Assembly: GCF_004341515.1 (NCBI RefSeq)
Contig: NZ_SLZF01000003.1
Location: forward strand, 372,001 to 436,000
DNA from: Allobosea sp. BK604
GTDB lineage: Bacteria; Pseudomonadota; Alphaproteobacteria; Rhizobiales; Beijerinckiaceae
Length of the DNA stretch: 64,000 nucleotides
Direction of reading: 5' to 3'
Of this stretch, positions 34,703 through 43,847 are shown in pieces. The position numbers and the translations under genes are program-made. The number at the start of each line of letters is the position of its first letter. Positions within the stretch are counted from its first letter, which is position 1. The notes under the pieces were generated by a model that ran no database searches, was not told where the DNA came from, and saw nothing but the letters and a program-made list of their open reading frames with translations.

Positions 34703-34821
34703 CCTGATCCGGTCGGTCGCGTCCCTACCGTCACGTCGCGCAGCCTTGACGACAGGGATTTGCGGTTGATGGAAGCGTTAAGGGTGAGGTCTTGCTCCAG
34801 GCTTGCGGTCGGATAAAGCTG

Positions 34822-36642
34822 ATGTCCATGTCTCTGCTTGCGATCTATGCCCGCGTCCTCGGCGAGCTCGGCCCCGAAAGGCGGCTCGGCCTCATCCTGG
34901 CTTTTGCCAACATCCTGCTCGCGGCGGCCGCCTTCGCCGAGCCGATGCTGTTCGGCGCGCTGATCGACAAGCTGACGACGATCCAGACCGCAGGGGAGCG
35001 CCCGACCTGGGGGGCGATAAGCGGCCTGATCGCCGCCTGGATCGGCTTCGGCCTGTTCAACATCGCTGCCGGCGTCTTTGTCGCGCTCCATGCCGATAAG
35101 CTCGCCCATCGCCGGCGCCTCGCGGTGATGGCCAAATATTTCGAGCACGCGCTGACGCTGCCGCTGGCCTATCACACGCAGACCCATTCCGGCCGGGTGC
35201 TCAAAGTGATGCTGGAAGGCGCCAGCGCCATGTGGGCTCTCTGGCTCTCCTTCTTCCGCGAGCATTGCGCCAGCTTCGTCGCGCTCTTCATCCTGCTGCC
35301 CTTCACGCTCTGGAAGAACTGGCAGCTCGGCCTGCTGCTGATCAGCCTGGTCGTGCTCTTCGGCTCGCTGACGGCCTATGTGCTGCGCAAGACCGACAAG
35401 CTGCAGAGCAATGTCGAGGCTTACCATTCCAGCCTTGCCGAGCGCGCCTCGGACGCGCTCGGCAACGTGCCGGTGATTCAGAGCTTCACCCGGATCGAGG
35501 CCGAGGTGCGCGGCCTGCGCAACACCATCACCAGCCTGCTCGATGCCCAGCTGCCGGTCCTGACCTGGTGGGCGGTCGCGGCGGTGGCGACCCGCGCCTC
35601 GGCGACGCTGACCGTGCTGGCGATCTTCGTCGTCGGCACCTGGCTCCTGATGCACGGACAGACCACGGTCGGCGAGATTGTCACCTTCATGGGCTTCGCC
35701 ACCATGCTGGTCGGCAGGCTCGAGCAGATCGTCGCCTTCGTGAACTTCATCTTCATGCAGGCCCCGAAGATGCGCGAGTTCTTCGAGGTGCTCGACACCG
35801 CCCCGCAGGTGCGCGACCTGCCCAACGCCAGGGACGCCGGCCGGCTCGCGGGCGCCATCGCCTTCGACAACGTCTCGTTCTCCTATGACGGCAAGCGCGC
35901 CGCCATCGCCGACGTCTCCTTCGAGGTCCAGCCCGGCGAGACCATCGCCATCGTCGGCTCGACCGGCTCGGGCAAGTCGACCACGCTCGGCCTGCTGCAC
36001 CGCGCCTTCGACCCGCAATCGGGCCGTATCCTCGCCGATGGCAGCGATATCCGCGAGATCTCGCTCCTGAGCCTGCGCCGCAATATCGGCGTCGTCTTCC
36101 AGGAGCCGATGCTCTTCGCCCGCTCGATCCGCGAGAATCTCACCGTCGGCAAGCCCGACGCGACCGATGCCGAGATGATGGAGGCGCTCGATCGCGCCCA
36201 GGCGACCGAGGTGATGGCGCGCCAGCCGGACGGGCTCGACACGCTGGTCGGCGAGCGCGGCCGCACCCTCTCGGGCGGCGAGCGCCAGCGCCTCTCGATC
36301 GCGCGCGCACTCCTCAAGAACCCACCGATCCTCATCCTCGACGAGGCGACCTCGGCGCTCGACGCCGCCACCGAGGTCAAGCTGCAGAAGGCGCTCGACG
36401 AGGTGATGAAGGGCCGCACCACCTTCGTCATCGCCCACCGCCTCGCCACCATCCGCAATGCCAACCGCATCCTCGTCTTCGAGCAGGGCAAGGTCATCGA
36501 GATGGGCTCCTTCGACGAACTCGTCGCCAAGGGCGGCCGCTTCGCAGCCTTGGCGCGGGCGCAATATCTCGTCAGCGACAAACCCGCCGGAACGCCAGCG
36601 GAAGGCGCGAGCCCGCTGGCCCAGAAGATCGGCGTCGAGTGA
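34822..36642 (+). CDS. ndvA: NdvA/ChvA-type glucan ABC exporter
   Basis: The 606-residue half-transporter has an N-terminal membrane domain of six helices and a C-terminal ATPase. It begins [17 protein letters not shown], close to the opening of cyclic beta-1,2-glucan exporters NdvA/ChvA. DWW-like and WTLW patterns through the membrane domain, [28 protein letters not shown] and the ATPase motifs (GSTGSGKS from about residue 379, LSGGERQR from about 483, [10 protein letters not shown] from about 505) agree. It acts as a homodimer in the inner membrane. No ndvB glucan synthase is nearby. ATGs at 34822 and 34828 are both possible. Confidence 0.8.
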   Translation: MSMSLLAIYARVLGELGPERRLGLILAFANILLAAAAFAEPMLFGALIDKLTTIQTAGERPTWGAISGLIAAWIGFGLFNIAAGVFVALHADKLAHRRRLAVMAKYFEHALTLPLAYHTQTHSGRVLKVMLEGASAMWALWLSFFREHCASFVALFILLPFTLWKNWQLGLLLISLVVLFGSLTAYVLRKTDKLQSNVEAYHSSLAERASDALGNVPVIQSFTRIEAEVRGLRNTITSLLDAQLPVLTWWAVAAVATRASATLTVLAIFVVGTWLLMHGQTTVGEIVTFMGFATMLVGRLEQIVAFVNFIFMQAPKMREFFEVLDTAPQVRDLPNARDAGRLAGAIAFDNVSFSYDGKRAAIADVSFEVQPGETIAIVGSTGSGKSTTLGLLHRAFDPQSGRILADGSDIREISLLSLRRNIGVVFQEPMLFARSIRENLTVGKPDATDAEMMEALDRAQATEVMARQPDGLDTLVGERGRTLSGGERQRLSIARALLKNPPILILDEATSALDAATEVKLQKALDEVMKGRTTFVIAHRLATIRNANRILVFEQGKVIEMGSFDELVAKGGRFAALARAQYLVSDKPAGTPAEGASPLAQKIGVE

Positions 36643-36690
36643 GCGGCGACGCCGCGCCGAGTGCGATCACGCGGCAACAGGGCGAGCCAG

Positions 36691-36709
36691 GATTACCGGA
36701 CAGGTAATC
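36691..36709. promoter_or_regulatory. perfect palindrome upstream of DUF1330 gene
   Basis: GATTACC and GGTAATC are perfect reverse complements around GGACA, 66 nt before the ATG. The size and symmetry fit a TetR- or MarR-type operator. A TetR gene lies 0.9 kb downstream, but this site differs from the palindrome at 37128-37162. Confidence 0.45.
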
Positions 36710-36774
36710 GCTTTCATGCCGCGCCGCGTGCAGCATCTCTCCATCGCGGCACGCAGCCGCCGAGGAGAAGAGCC

Positions 36775-37110
36775 ATGAAAGCCTACGGCGTCGCCATTCT
36801 GAAATCGGTCAATCTCGGGCCGGATATCGTCGCCTACCTGGAAGGGATCGACGCCACGCTGGCGCCATTTGGCGGCCGCTTCCTGATCCATGGCGACAAG
36901 CCGAAACGGCTGGAGGGCGATTGGGCGGGCGACCTGATCGTCATCGAATTCCCGGACCGGGCCAGCGCCGGCGCCTGGTACGCTTCGCCGGCCTATCGCG
37001 CGATCCTGCCGCTACGCACCGGCAACTCCATTGGCGACGTCATCCTGATCGACGGCGTGCCAGTGGAGCACCGCGCCACCGATGTGCTCGCTCCGCTCCC
37101 GAGTGCTTGA
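36775..37110 (+). CDS. DUF1330 family protein
   Basis: The 111-residue cytoplasmic protein has the DUF1330 pattern: [17 protein letters not shown], then [21 protein letters not shown]. The fold is a dimeric alpha-beta barrel (ferredoxin-like). The function is unknown. It starts after GAGGAGAAG and a possible operator. The DUF1348 gene and a TetR gene follow on the same strand but have their own palindromic control region. Confidence 0.88.
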   Translation: MKAYGVAILKSVNLGPDIVAYLEGIDATLAPFGGRFLIHGDKPKRLEGDWAGDLIVIEFPDRASAGAWYASPAYRAILPLRTGNSIGDVILIDGVPVEHRATDVLAPLPSA

Positions 37111-37127
37111 CGGCGGACAAGGTCTTC

Positions 37128-37162
37128 TGTACCAATCGGTCAAGATTTTACCGATTGGTACA
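37128..37162. promoter_or_regulatory. operator-like perfect inverted repeat for TetR
   Basis: TGTACCAATCGGT (37128-37140) and ACCGATTGGTACA (37150-37162) are perfect reverse complements around 9 nt. Each half contains ACCxATxGGT, itself nearly palindromic, so two overlapping regulator dimers could bind. It lies 12 nt upstream of the DUF1348 gene, covering its ribosome binding region and likely promoter. The TetR gene two positions downstream is the obvious candidate regulator. Confidence 0.75.
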
Positions 37163-37174
37163 CAGGAGCGTCAT

Positions 37175-37648
37175 ATGTCGGAGAGTCGCCCGCCGCTGCC
37201 ACCCTTCACCGAAGAGACTGCGATCAAGAAGGTCCGCGCCGCCGAGGACGGCTGGAACAGCCGGGACCCGCAGCGCGTCTCCCTCGCCTACACGCCGGAT
37301 TCGCTCTGGCGGAACCGCGCCGAATTCCTGCAGGGCCGCCCGGCCATCGTCGCTTTCCTCGCGCGCAAATGGACGCGAGAACTCGACTACCGGCTGATCA
37401 AGGAGCTCTGGGCCTTCACCGGCAACCGCATCGCCGTGCGCTTCGCCTATGAATGGCGCGACGATTCCGGCCATTGGTATCGCTCCTATGGCAACGAGAA
37501 CTGGGAATTCGACGAGAACGGCCTGATGGCCCGCCGTTTCGCCAGCATCAACGACCTGCCGATCGCGGAAGCCGACCGCAAGTTCCACTGGGACCAGTCC
37601 GGTCCGCGGCCGGCCGATCATCCCAGCCTGAGCGATCTCGGGCTCTAG
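37175..37648 (+). CDS. DUF1348 (SnoaL/NTF2-like) protein
   Basis: The 157-residue protein belongs to the NTF2-like group of DUF1348 (COG3558). [39 protein letters not shown] and [21 protein letters not shown] are the family blocks. The protein is predicted cytoplasmic with a cone-shaped pocket; no reaction is known. It has an AGGAG site within the operator region. The TetR gene begins 6 nt after its stop. Confidence 0.9.
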   Translation: MSESRPPLPPFTEETAIKKVRAAEDGWNSRDPQRVSLAYTPDSLWRNRAEFLQGRPAIVAFLARKWTRELDYRLIKELWAFTGNRIAVRFAYEWRDDSGHWYRSYGNENWEFDENGLMARRFASINDLPIAEADRKFHWDQSGPRPADHPSLSDLGL

Positions 37649-37654
37649 CGCCTC

Positions 37655-38245
37655 ATGGCCAAACGCGTTGCCGAGCGCACCGAGCTGCTGCCGCCCCTTG
37701 CCGAGCTCTTCCGTGAATACGGCTTCGAGGCGGCCAGCCTCGCCCTGATCGGCGAGCGCACCGGGCTCGGCAAGGGCAGCCTCTATCACTTCTTCCCAGG
37801 CGGGAAGGAGGAAATGGCCAATGCCGTGCTCGACGAGATCGATGGTTGGTTCGAGCACGAGGTCTTCAGGCCGCTGCGCGAGGGGCCGGACCCGAACCGG
37901 GCGGTCGCGGAGATGCTGGTCGCCGTCGACGCCTATTTTCGCTCGGGCCGGCGCGTCTGCCTGGTCGGAGCGCTCGCCCTGGCCGAAACGCGCAATCGCT
38001 TCGCGGAACGCATCAAGGCCTATTTCGCGGACTGGGACCGGGCGCTCGCCCGGGCGCTGGAACGGGCGGGCTGGTCTCCCGAGGAGGCGGCCGCGCTCTC
38101 GCGGGAGACCCTCGCCCTCATTCAGGGGGCGCTGGTGCTGGCGCGGGCGCTCGACGATCCCGAGATATTCGGACGCCTGCTTGCCAATCTGAAGGTCCGG
38201 TTGGCTTTAGGGCCGGCTCAAAGCAGTTCGCGCGGGCAGGGGTGA
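37655..38245 (+). CDS. TetR/AcrR family regulator
   Basis: The 196-residue regulator has an N-terminal helix-turn-helix: LFREYGFEAASLALIGERTGLGKGSLYHFF. The C-terminal domain resembles the LmrA/YxaF type (TetR_C_7-like, VCLVGALALAETRNRF). Its gene is coupled to the DUF1348 gene and probably autoregulates through the palindrome at 37128-37162. The inducing ligand is unknown. Confidence 0.92.
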   Translation: MAKRVAERTELLPPLAELFREYGFEAASLALIGERTGLGKGSLYHFFPGGKEEMANAVLDEIDGWFEHEVFRPLREGPDPNRAVAEMLVAVDAYFRSGRRVCLVGALALAETRNRFAERIKAYFADWDRALARALERAGWSPEEAAALSRETLALIQGALVLARALDDPEIFGRLLANLKVRLALGPAQSSSRGQG

Positions 38246-38319
38246 GGGCCCGCCGCCAAACAGTGAGGCTTTTATCCAACAGCAGCTCCGCTTCGCTTCA
38301 TTGGCTCGGTGGCGGGCCC
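38246..38319. terminator. long hairpin between convergent genes
   Basis: GGGCCCGCCGCC (38246-38257) pairs with GGTGGCGGGCCC (38308-38319), with one mismatch, across about 50 nt. It lies directly after the TetR stop codon and 27 nt before the end of the CBS protein gene, and could end both transcripts. Confidence 0.5.
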
Positions 38320-38346
38320 TTATCCGCCTGCCGTTCCAGCCGGGTC

Positions 38347-39639
38347 TCAGGCCGCCTCGACCTGAGGCCGCGGCAATTGCGTGATCCGCAACGATGTCAC
38401 GCGATTGCGGCTCTTCCTGACCACCTCGAACTTGAAGCCGTGGAAGGTGAAAGCCTGACCGGCATCGGGAATCGTGCGCGCCTCGAAGATCACGAGCCCG
38501 GCGATCGTCGTCGCCTCCTCGTCGGGCAATTCCCAGTCCATCGCCCGGTTGAGGTCGCGGATCGGCACGCTGCCATCGACCACGACGGAACCATCACTCT
38601 GATGGCGCACGCCTGGCAGCGCGATATCGTGTTCGTCGCGGATGTCGCCGACGATCTCCTCGAGGATGTCCTCGAGCGTGACCAGCCCCATCACCTCGCC
38701 GTATTCGTCGACGACCAGCGCGAAATGCGTCTTGCGCGCCAGAAAAGCCTTGAGCTGGGCCGGCAGCGAGGTCGTCACCGGCACGAACCACGGCGTATAG
38801 GCGATGGCCGCGACATCGAGCTTGCCGGCATCGCCATCGGCGGCGTCGAGCGCCCGCAGCAGGTCCTTGGCGTGCAGGATGCCGGTGATGTTCTCGGGCT
38901 TGCCGCGCCAGAGCGGCATGCGTGTATAGGGCGAGGCCAGCACCTCGCGCACGATCGCTTCCGGGCCGATATCGAGATCGATCGAGCGCATCTTGGTGCG
39001 GTGGATCATCACGTCCTCGACGCCGAGATCCTTCAGGTCGAGCAGGCCGCTGACCATGTCGCGGTCGGATTTCTGGCCGGTGCGCTCCTGCTTCATCAGG
39101 TCGACCTGGTCGCGCAGCGCCTCGTCGGCCGAAAGCACGGGGCGGGCCGAGTCGATCCTGCGGCCGACCAGCCGGAACAGGCGCCGGACGAACCATTGCA
39201 GCAGCCGCGCCAGCGGCCCGAACACGGCGACGGTCCAGGAGACCGGCCGCGCCAGCAGCAGCGCTGCCTGATCCGGCTTCCCGATCACCGCCATGCGCGG
39301 CAGGATCTCGGCGAAGGTGATGACGAGCAGCGCCATCCCGAGCGCCGAATAGAGCGCACCAATCCCGCCGAAGCGCGCGACCAGGGCATAGGTCGCGAAA
39401 GCGACCGTACCGATCTTGACGATGATCTTGCCGAGCAGGAGCGCCCCGATCAGCCGCTCGCGATCGGCCAGCAGGCGCAAGACCAGACCGGCGCGCCGAT
39501 CGCCTGCCTTTTCCAGCGCCGAAAGCCGCGCGCGCGATGCCGTCGTCAGCGCCGTCTCGCTCCCGGCGAAGAAGGCCGAGAGCGCGAGACCGACGAGGAC
39601 GATCAGCTCCGCCAGCAAGGGGTTGACCATCGTCAGCAT
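38347..39639 (-). CDS. CNNM/CorC-type membrane protein with CBS domains
   Basis: The 430-residue protein has an N-terminal CNNM (DUF21) membrane domain (about residues 1-190), a CBS pair (about 210-335, MIHRTKMRSIDLD and YTPWFVPVT) and a C-terminal CorC_HlyC domain (about 345-425). Such proteins are linked to magnesium transport, not to hemolysis as older names suggest. It is the third gene of the aroK-aroB operon, an order common in Hyphomicrobiales. A second ATG at 39630 is possible. Confidence 0.88.
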   Translation of the reverse strand: MLTMVNPLLAELIVLVGLALSAFFAGSETALTTASRARLSALEKAGDRRAGLVLRLLADRERLIGALLLGKIIVKIGTVAFATYALVARFGGIGALYSALGMALLVITFAEILPRMAVIGKPDQAALLLARPVSWTVAVFGPLARLLQWFVRRLFRLVGRRIDSARPVLSADEALRDQVDLMKQERTGQKSDRDMVSGLLDLKDLGVEDVMIHRTKMRSIDLDIGPEAIVREVLASPYTRMPLWRGKPENITGILHAKDLLRALDAADGDAGKLDVAAIAYTPWFVPVTTSLPAQLKAFLARKTHFALVVDEYGEVMGLVTLEDILEEIVGDIRDEHDIALPGVRHQSDGSVVVDGSVPIRDLNRAMDWELPDEEATTIAGLVIFEARTIPDAGQAFTFHGFKFEVVRKSRNRVTSLRITQLPRPQVEAA

Positions 39640-39657
39640 GGCGCCGGGTTCTGCAAA

Positions 39658-40827
39658 TCAGGCTGCGGCCAGCTCGGTCTCGATGAAGGCCTTGACCTCC
39701 TCGGCAGCGACGCCGGGCGCGATAAAGCTCCGGCCGATGCCATGCGCCAGGATGAAGGTCAGCACGCCGCGCTTGACCTTCTTGTCCTGGCCCATGGCGC
39801 TGACGATCTCCTCGGCGCTTCCCGCCCCGCCCGGCACCTGCGACAGGCGGCTCGGCAGGCCGACCGCATCGAGATGGGCCGAAACCCGCACCGCATCCTG
39901 TCCGGGGCAGAGGCCGAGCCGCTGCGAGAAGCGGAAGGCGAGCGCAAGCCCGATCGCGACCGCCTCGCCATGGACGAGCCGGTTCGCATCATAGCCGGTG
40001 AGCCGCTCCAGCGCGTGCGCGAAGGTATGGCCGAGATTGAGCAGGGCGCGATCGCCTTCCTCGCGCTCGTCACGTGCCACGATCGCCGCCTTGGCCTTGC
40101 AGGAGACGGCGACCGCATGATCGCGCTCCGGCCCGCCGGCGATGATCCGGCCCCAGTTCGCCTCGCACCAGTCGAAAAAGGCGCGATCGTCGATCAGCCC
40201 GTATTTCACCACTTCGGCATAGCCGGCCTTGAACTCGCGCTCGCTCAGCGTGTCGAGCAGCGCGGTATCGGCGATGACCAGCGCCGGCTGGTGGAAGGCG
40301 CCGATCAGGTTCTTGCCATGCGGCGAGTTGATGCCGGTCTTGCCGCCCACCGAGGAATCGACCTGCGCCAGCAGCGTCGTCGGGATCTGCACGAAGCGCA
40401 CGCCGCGCCGGAGCACGGCCGCGGCGAAGCCGGTCAGGTCTCCGACCACGCCGCCGCCGAACGCGATGACGAGATCGTTGCGCTCGATCTTGGCGGCGAG
40501 CAGCGAGTCGCACAGCGTGATGAAGCGCGAATAGGATTTCGAGGCCTCGCCCGGCGGAATCTCGATGCGCGTCGCGCTGATGCCGGAGAGCTGCAGGCAG
40601 TTCTCGAAGGCCTGCGCATGCAGCGCGGCGACGCGCTCGTCGGTGACCAGCGCGGCCTTGGCTCCGGGCGCCAGCGCCGCGATCAGGTCGGCGGCCTCGC
40701 AGAGCTGGTGGCGTCCGATATGGATATCGTAGCCGCGGCCCTCGAGCGCGACGGGGACCACGATGCGCGCGCCGGAATTCTTGGCGCCCGGATTCTTGGC
40801 GGCTGACGGACTCATGGCGGCACTCAC
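39658..40827 (-). CDS. aroB: 3-dehydroquinate synthase
   Basis: The 389-residue NAD-dependent enzyme turns DAHP into 3-dehydroquinate, the second step of the shikimate pathway. GGGVVGDLTGFAAAVLRRG, TTLLAQVDSSVGGKTGIN and the zinc ligands in NLGHTFAHALE and HGEAVAIG are all present. It starts at GTG 40827, overlapping the aroK stop by 4 nt (GTGA), which suggests coupled translation. The ATG at 40815 is an alternative. Confidence 0.96.
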   Translation of the reverse strand: MSAAMSPSAAKNPGAKNSGARIVVPVALEGRGYDIHIGRHQLCEAADLIAALAPGAKAALVTDERVAALHAQAFENCLQLSGISATRIEIPPGEASKSYSRFITLCDSLLAAKIERNDLVIAFGGGVVGDLTGFAAAVLRRGVRFVQIPTTLLAQVDSSVGGKTGINSPHGKNLIGAFHQPALVIADTALLDTLSEREFKAGYAEVVKYGLIDDRAFFDWCEANWGRIIAGGPERDHAVAVSCKAKAAIVARDEREEGDRALLNLGHTFAHALERLTGYDANRLVHGEAVAIGLALAFRFSQRLGLCPGQDAVRVSAHLDAVGLPSRLSQVPGGAGSAEEIVSAMGQDKKVKRGVLTFILAHGIGRSFIAPGVAAEEVKAFIETELAAA

Positions 40828-41411
40828 TGGTTCCTGGAACGCAAATGGTGATCGAGCGCAGCCATCGCATCCCTGACCACGACCTCGTGCGGATCGTCGC
40901 GCGACAGCAGCGTCAGATCGGCCAGAGCATAGATCGGCTCGCGCTCCGCCAGCATCCGGCGCATCGTCGCCTCGGGATCGGCGGTCTGCAGCAAGGGCCG
41001 GTTCGAGCGCTTGCGCACCCGCCGCATCAGAACATCGACCTCGGCCTTGAGCCAGATCGAGATGCCGAGCTCGGCGATGCGCTGACGCGTCTCGGCATTC
41101 ATGAAGGCGCCGCCGCCCGTCGCCAGCACGAGCGGGGCCCGCGTCGTCAGGATGCGGCTGATCACTCGGCGCTCGCCGTCGCGGAACTCGCTCTCGCCGC
41201 GCTGGGCGAAGATTTCGGGGATGGTCATCCCGGCCGCGGTCTCGATCTCGGTATCGGCATCGACGAAGGGCAGGCCGAGCCGGGTCGCGAGGTGCCGGCC
41301 GACCGAGCTTTTGCCGGAGCCCATCATGCCGACGAGCACGACGGCGCGCTGACCGAGTGCGTCGCGCAGCGCGTCGCGGTCCATGCTCTCAACAACCTCG
41401 GCAATCGTCAT
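40824..41411 (-). CDS. aroK: shikimate kinase
   Basis: The 195-residue kinase phosphorylates shikimate at the 3-hydroxyl. The P-loop is GMMGSGKS at residues 28-35. DADTEIE, FRDGERRVI and the GGGAFM segment bind shikimate, and the LID arginine region RKRSNRPLL follows. The start at 41411 has AAAGGA about 10 nt upstream; the frame extends to 41801 but the extra sequence is the opposite strand of a small membrane-protein gene. Confidence 0.96.
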   Translation of the reverse strand: MTIAEVVESMDRDALRDALGQRAVVLVGMMGSGKSSVGRHLATRLGLPFVDADTEIETAAGMTIPEIFAQRGESEFRDGERRVISRILTTRAPLVLATGGGAFMNAETRQRIAELGISIWLKAEVDVLMRRVRKRSNRPLLQTADPEATMRRMLAEREPIYALADLTLLSRDDPHEVVVRDAMAALDHHLRSRNQ

Positions 41412-41567
41412 CGCAACAAATCCTTTAGCTCCGTCTAGCATGAGCGATCCGGCGACGTCATGTCCTCTGCTCGCTGCGACTGTGCATGTACTTGCATCTG
41501 CTGCCCCGCATCGGGAATAACCGGGAATGTCCTGAATCGGGACGAGGTTGCAAAGGATCGCCGGCAC

Positions 41568-41714
41568 GTGCCGACCCTGTTCAGGTTCATCGCCTTTCTC
41601 GCCATCATCGGCGGGCTGATCTTCGGCGGCATGGTCGCGCTGGTGACCTTCGTCCAGCCCGAGCCGCGCGACATGGTCGAAATCGTGCCGCCGGCGAAGC
41701 TGCAGCCGAAATGA
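41568..41714 (+). CDS. small membrane protein upstream of xerD
   Basis: The 48-residue product of the GTG at 41568 has one membrane helix (FIAFLAIIGGLIFGGMVALVTF) and a proline-rich acidic tail (QPEPRDMVEIVPP). AAAGGA lies about 10 nt upstream. A protein of this shape between aroK and xerD is a feature I know from other Hyphomicrobiales. The function is unknown. The frame extends to 41460, but the added cysteine-rich part is unlikely. Confidence 0.7.
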   Translation: MPTLFRFIAFLAIIGGLIFGGMVALVTFVQPEPRDMVEIVPPAKLQPK

Positions 41715-41724
41715 GCCGCTCGCC

Positions 41725-42657
41725 ATGACGAGGCAAGCCCGCGCCCGGCTTTCGGCCTTCCTCGACATGCTCGCGGCCGAGCGCGGCGCGGCCAGGAACA
41801 CGCTCGAAGCCTATGAGCGCGATCTTGACGACTATCTCGAATTCGTCGCCGGCCGGGGCGGGCTCGAAACCATCGGCGCCGGCGATATTCGCGCCTGGCT
41901 CGGCGAATTGGCGGAGCGCGGGCTGAAAGCCTCGTCTGCCGCGCGGCGGCTTTCGGCCGTGCGGCAGTTCCACCGCTTCCTTTACACCGAGGGGCTGGCG
42001 GGCAGCGACCCTTCCGCCGCGATCGAAGGTCCGCGCCAGGGCCGGCCGCTGCCGAAGGTCCTCTCGGTCGCCGATGTCGACCGGCTGATCGAGACGGCGC
42101 GGCTCGCCTGCGAGCGCGAGGGCCTCTCCCCGGCGAGCCGCCTGAAGGCGCTCAGGATGCGCTGCCTGATCGAGATGCTCTACGCCACCGGGCTGCGCGT
42201 CTCCGAGCTGATCGCACTGCCGCTCTCGGCGGCGACAACGCGCGAGCGCTTCCTCGTGGTCCGCGGCAAGGGCGACAAGGACCGGCTGGTGCCGCTGAAC
42301 GAGGCGGCGCGCGCGGCCGCCCGGGATTATCTCGATGCATTGCGGCAGGCCGGCGCGGCCGAAGGCCGCTGGCTCTTCCCCTCCGAGGGCGAGAGCGGTC
42401 ACCTGACCCGCCAGGTCTTCGGCCGCGATCTCAAGACGCTCGGCGCTGCAGCGGGGCTATCGCCCCTGGCGCTCAGCCCGCACGTGCTGCGCCATGCCTT
42501 TGCCAGCCACCTCCTGCAGAACGGCGCCGACCTGCGCGTCGTGCAGGAATTGCTGGGGCATGCCGACATCGCGACGACACAGATCTACACCCATATCCTC
42601 GACGAGCGCCTGAAAAGCATGGTGCGCGACCTGCACCCGCTGGCGGACGAGAGCTGA
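41725..42657 (+). CDS. xerD: tyrosine recombinase XerD
   Basis: The 310-residue recombinase resolves chromosome dimers at dif with XerC. It has an N-terminal core-binding domain (about 1-95) and a catalytic domain with Arg158 (ATGLRVSEL), His253 and Arg256 (SPHVLRHAFA), His279 (LLGHADIATT) and the nucleophile Tyr288 (QIYTH). The setting next to aroK-aroB is the usual chromosomal one, so it is not a phage integrase. The 185 bases after it hold only a short hairpin. Confidence 0.93.
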   Translation: MTRQARARLSAFLDMLAAERGAARNTLEAYERDLDDYLEFVAGRGGLETIGAGDIRAWLGELAERGLKASSAARRLSAVRQFHRFLYTEGLAGSDPSAAIEGPRQGRPLPKVLSVADVDRLIETARLACEREGLSPASRLKALRMRCLIEMLYATGLRVSELIALPLSAATTRERFLVVRGKGDKDRLVPLNEAARAAARDYLDALRQAGAAEGRWLFPSEGESGHLTRQVFGRDLKTLGAAAGLSPLALSPHVLRHAFASHLLQNGADLRVVQELLGHADIATTQIYTHILDERLKSMVRDLHPLADES

Positions 42658-42842
42658 TCGATCTCGAATTCTCGAATCTCACGACAGGTGAGACTGAAAG
42701 TGGGGAATCCCGGAATCGCGAGGATTGATCCCGAGTCCAGGAATAAGTGCCGAACGACGGCGACTTGGCCGTGGCGTTGCATTGGGCAGGGTCGATCGCA
42801 TCCGTACGCAGGAGCGAGCGGTTCGCACGCCGGACTCGCCCC

Positions 42843-43847
42843 TTACGAGAGCTGCGGCGCCATCTCATTGGCCCCGCCAGCGCGAAAGCACCGGGCGGCA
42901 TGTCCCTCTCCAATCACGAGATTGCCGGGTATGTCGGCTGCGCAGCGATCGATGAAGCTCTCGCAGCGTGGACCGAAGGCGCAGCCGGGCGGGGGCGCCG
43001 CGAGATCGGGAGGCGAGCCGGGAATGGCCTTCAGCCGCTCGTCCTTGCCGAGCGTACCATGCGCGCGCGAGGCGAGCAGCCCGCGCGTGTAGGGATGCGC
43101 GGGATTGCCGATGACATCCCTGACCGAGCCGCCCTCGACGATGCGGCCGGCATACATCACCGCGATCCGGTCGGCGATCTCGACGGCGACGCCGATATCA
43201 TGCGTGACGAAGACGATGGCGAGGCCGAACTCGCGCTGCAATTCGCGCAGGAGCAGCAGAACCTGAATCTGCACGGTGGCGTCGAGCGCCGTCGTCGGCT
43301 CGTCGGCAAGCAGCACCTTCGGCCGGCAGGCGAGCGCGAGCGCGATCATGGCGCGCTGGCGCATGCCGCCCGACATCTCGTGCGGGAAATTGTCGAGCCG
43401 GCGCTCCGGCGAGGGAATGCGGACGCGCTCGAACAGCTCGAGTCCGCGCCTGCGTCCTTCCGCCCGCGACACGCCCTCGTGCCGCATCACGGTCTCGGCG
43501 ATCTGGTCGCCGATGCGGTAGACCGGGTCGAAGGCGAGACCGGGATCCTGGAAGATCATCGAGACGGTCTTGCCGCGATAAGCGCGCAAGGCCGAGGGCG
43601 AGAGCGCCAGCACGTCCTCGCCGTCGACCCGGATTCCGCCCCCGATCTTCGCCGATTTCGGATGCAGCCGCATCAGCGCGCGCAGAGTGACGCTTTTTCC
43701 CGAGCCGGATTCGCCGAGCAGCGCCAGGGTCTCGCCCGGCTTCAGGGAGAGATCGACGCCGCAGACGGCGCGGATCATGCCGCGACCGGCGGCAAAATCG
43801 ACGGTCAGGTCCTTGGCCTCGACGATGGGTGGCAATGTGCTGTTCAT
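42843..43847 (-). CDS. dipeptide-type ABC transporter ATPase (OppD-like)
   Basis: The 334-residue ATPase has Walker A GESGSGKS, the signature MSGGMRQR, Walker B LLADEPTTALD and the C-terminal oligopeptide/dipeptide extension with CAFGPRCESFIDRC, a likely iron-sulfur cysteine cluster. Its start overlaps the OppF-like stop by 4 nt (ATGA). It is the last gene of an eight-gene operon headed by a GntR regulator. With the hydantoinase upstream, the cargo may be a cyclic amide rather than a peptide. Confidence 0.92.
   Translation of the reverse strand: MNSTLPPIVEAKDLTVDFAAGRGMIRAVCGVDLSLKPGETLALLGESGSGKSVTLRALMRLHPKSAKIGGGIRVDGEDVLALSPSALRAYRGKTVSMIFQDPGLAFDPVYRIGDQIAETVMRHEGVSRAEGRRRGLELFERVRIPSPERRLDNFPHEMSGGMRQRAMIALALACRPKVLLADEPTTALDATVQIQVLLLLRELQREFGLAIVFVTHDIGVAVEIADRIAVMYAGRIVEGGSVRDVIGNPAHPYTRGLLASRAHGTLGKDERLKAIPGSPPDLAAPPPGCAFGPRCESFIDRCAADIPGNLVIGEGHAARCFRAGGANEMAPQLS

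Noticed and set aside
41725..42657. tyrosine recombinase as a sign of an integrated element
   Set aside because: The protein is a full-length XerD in its usual aroK-aroB setting. No att-like repeats or phage genes are near.
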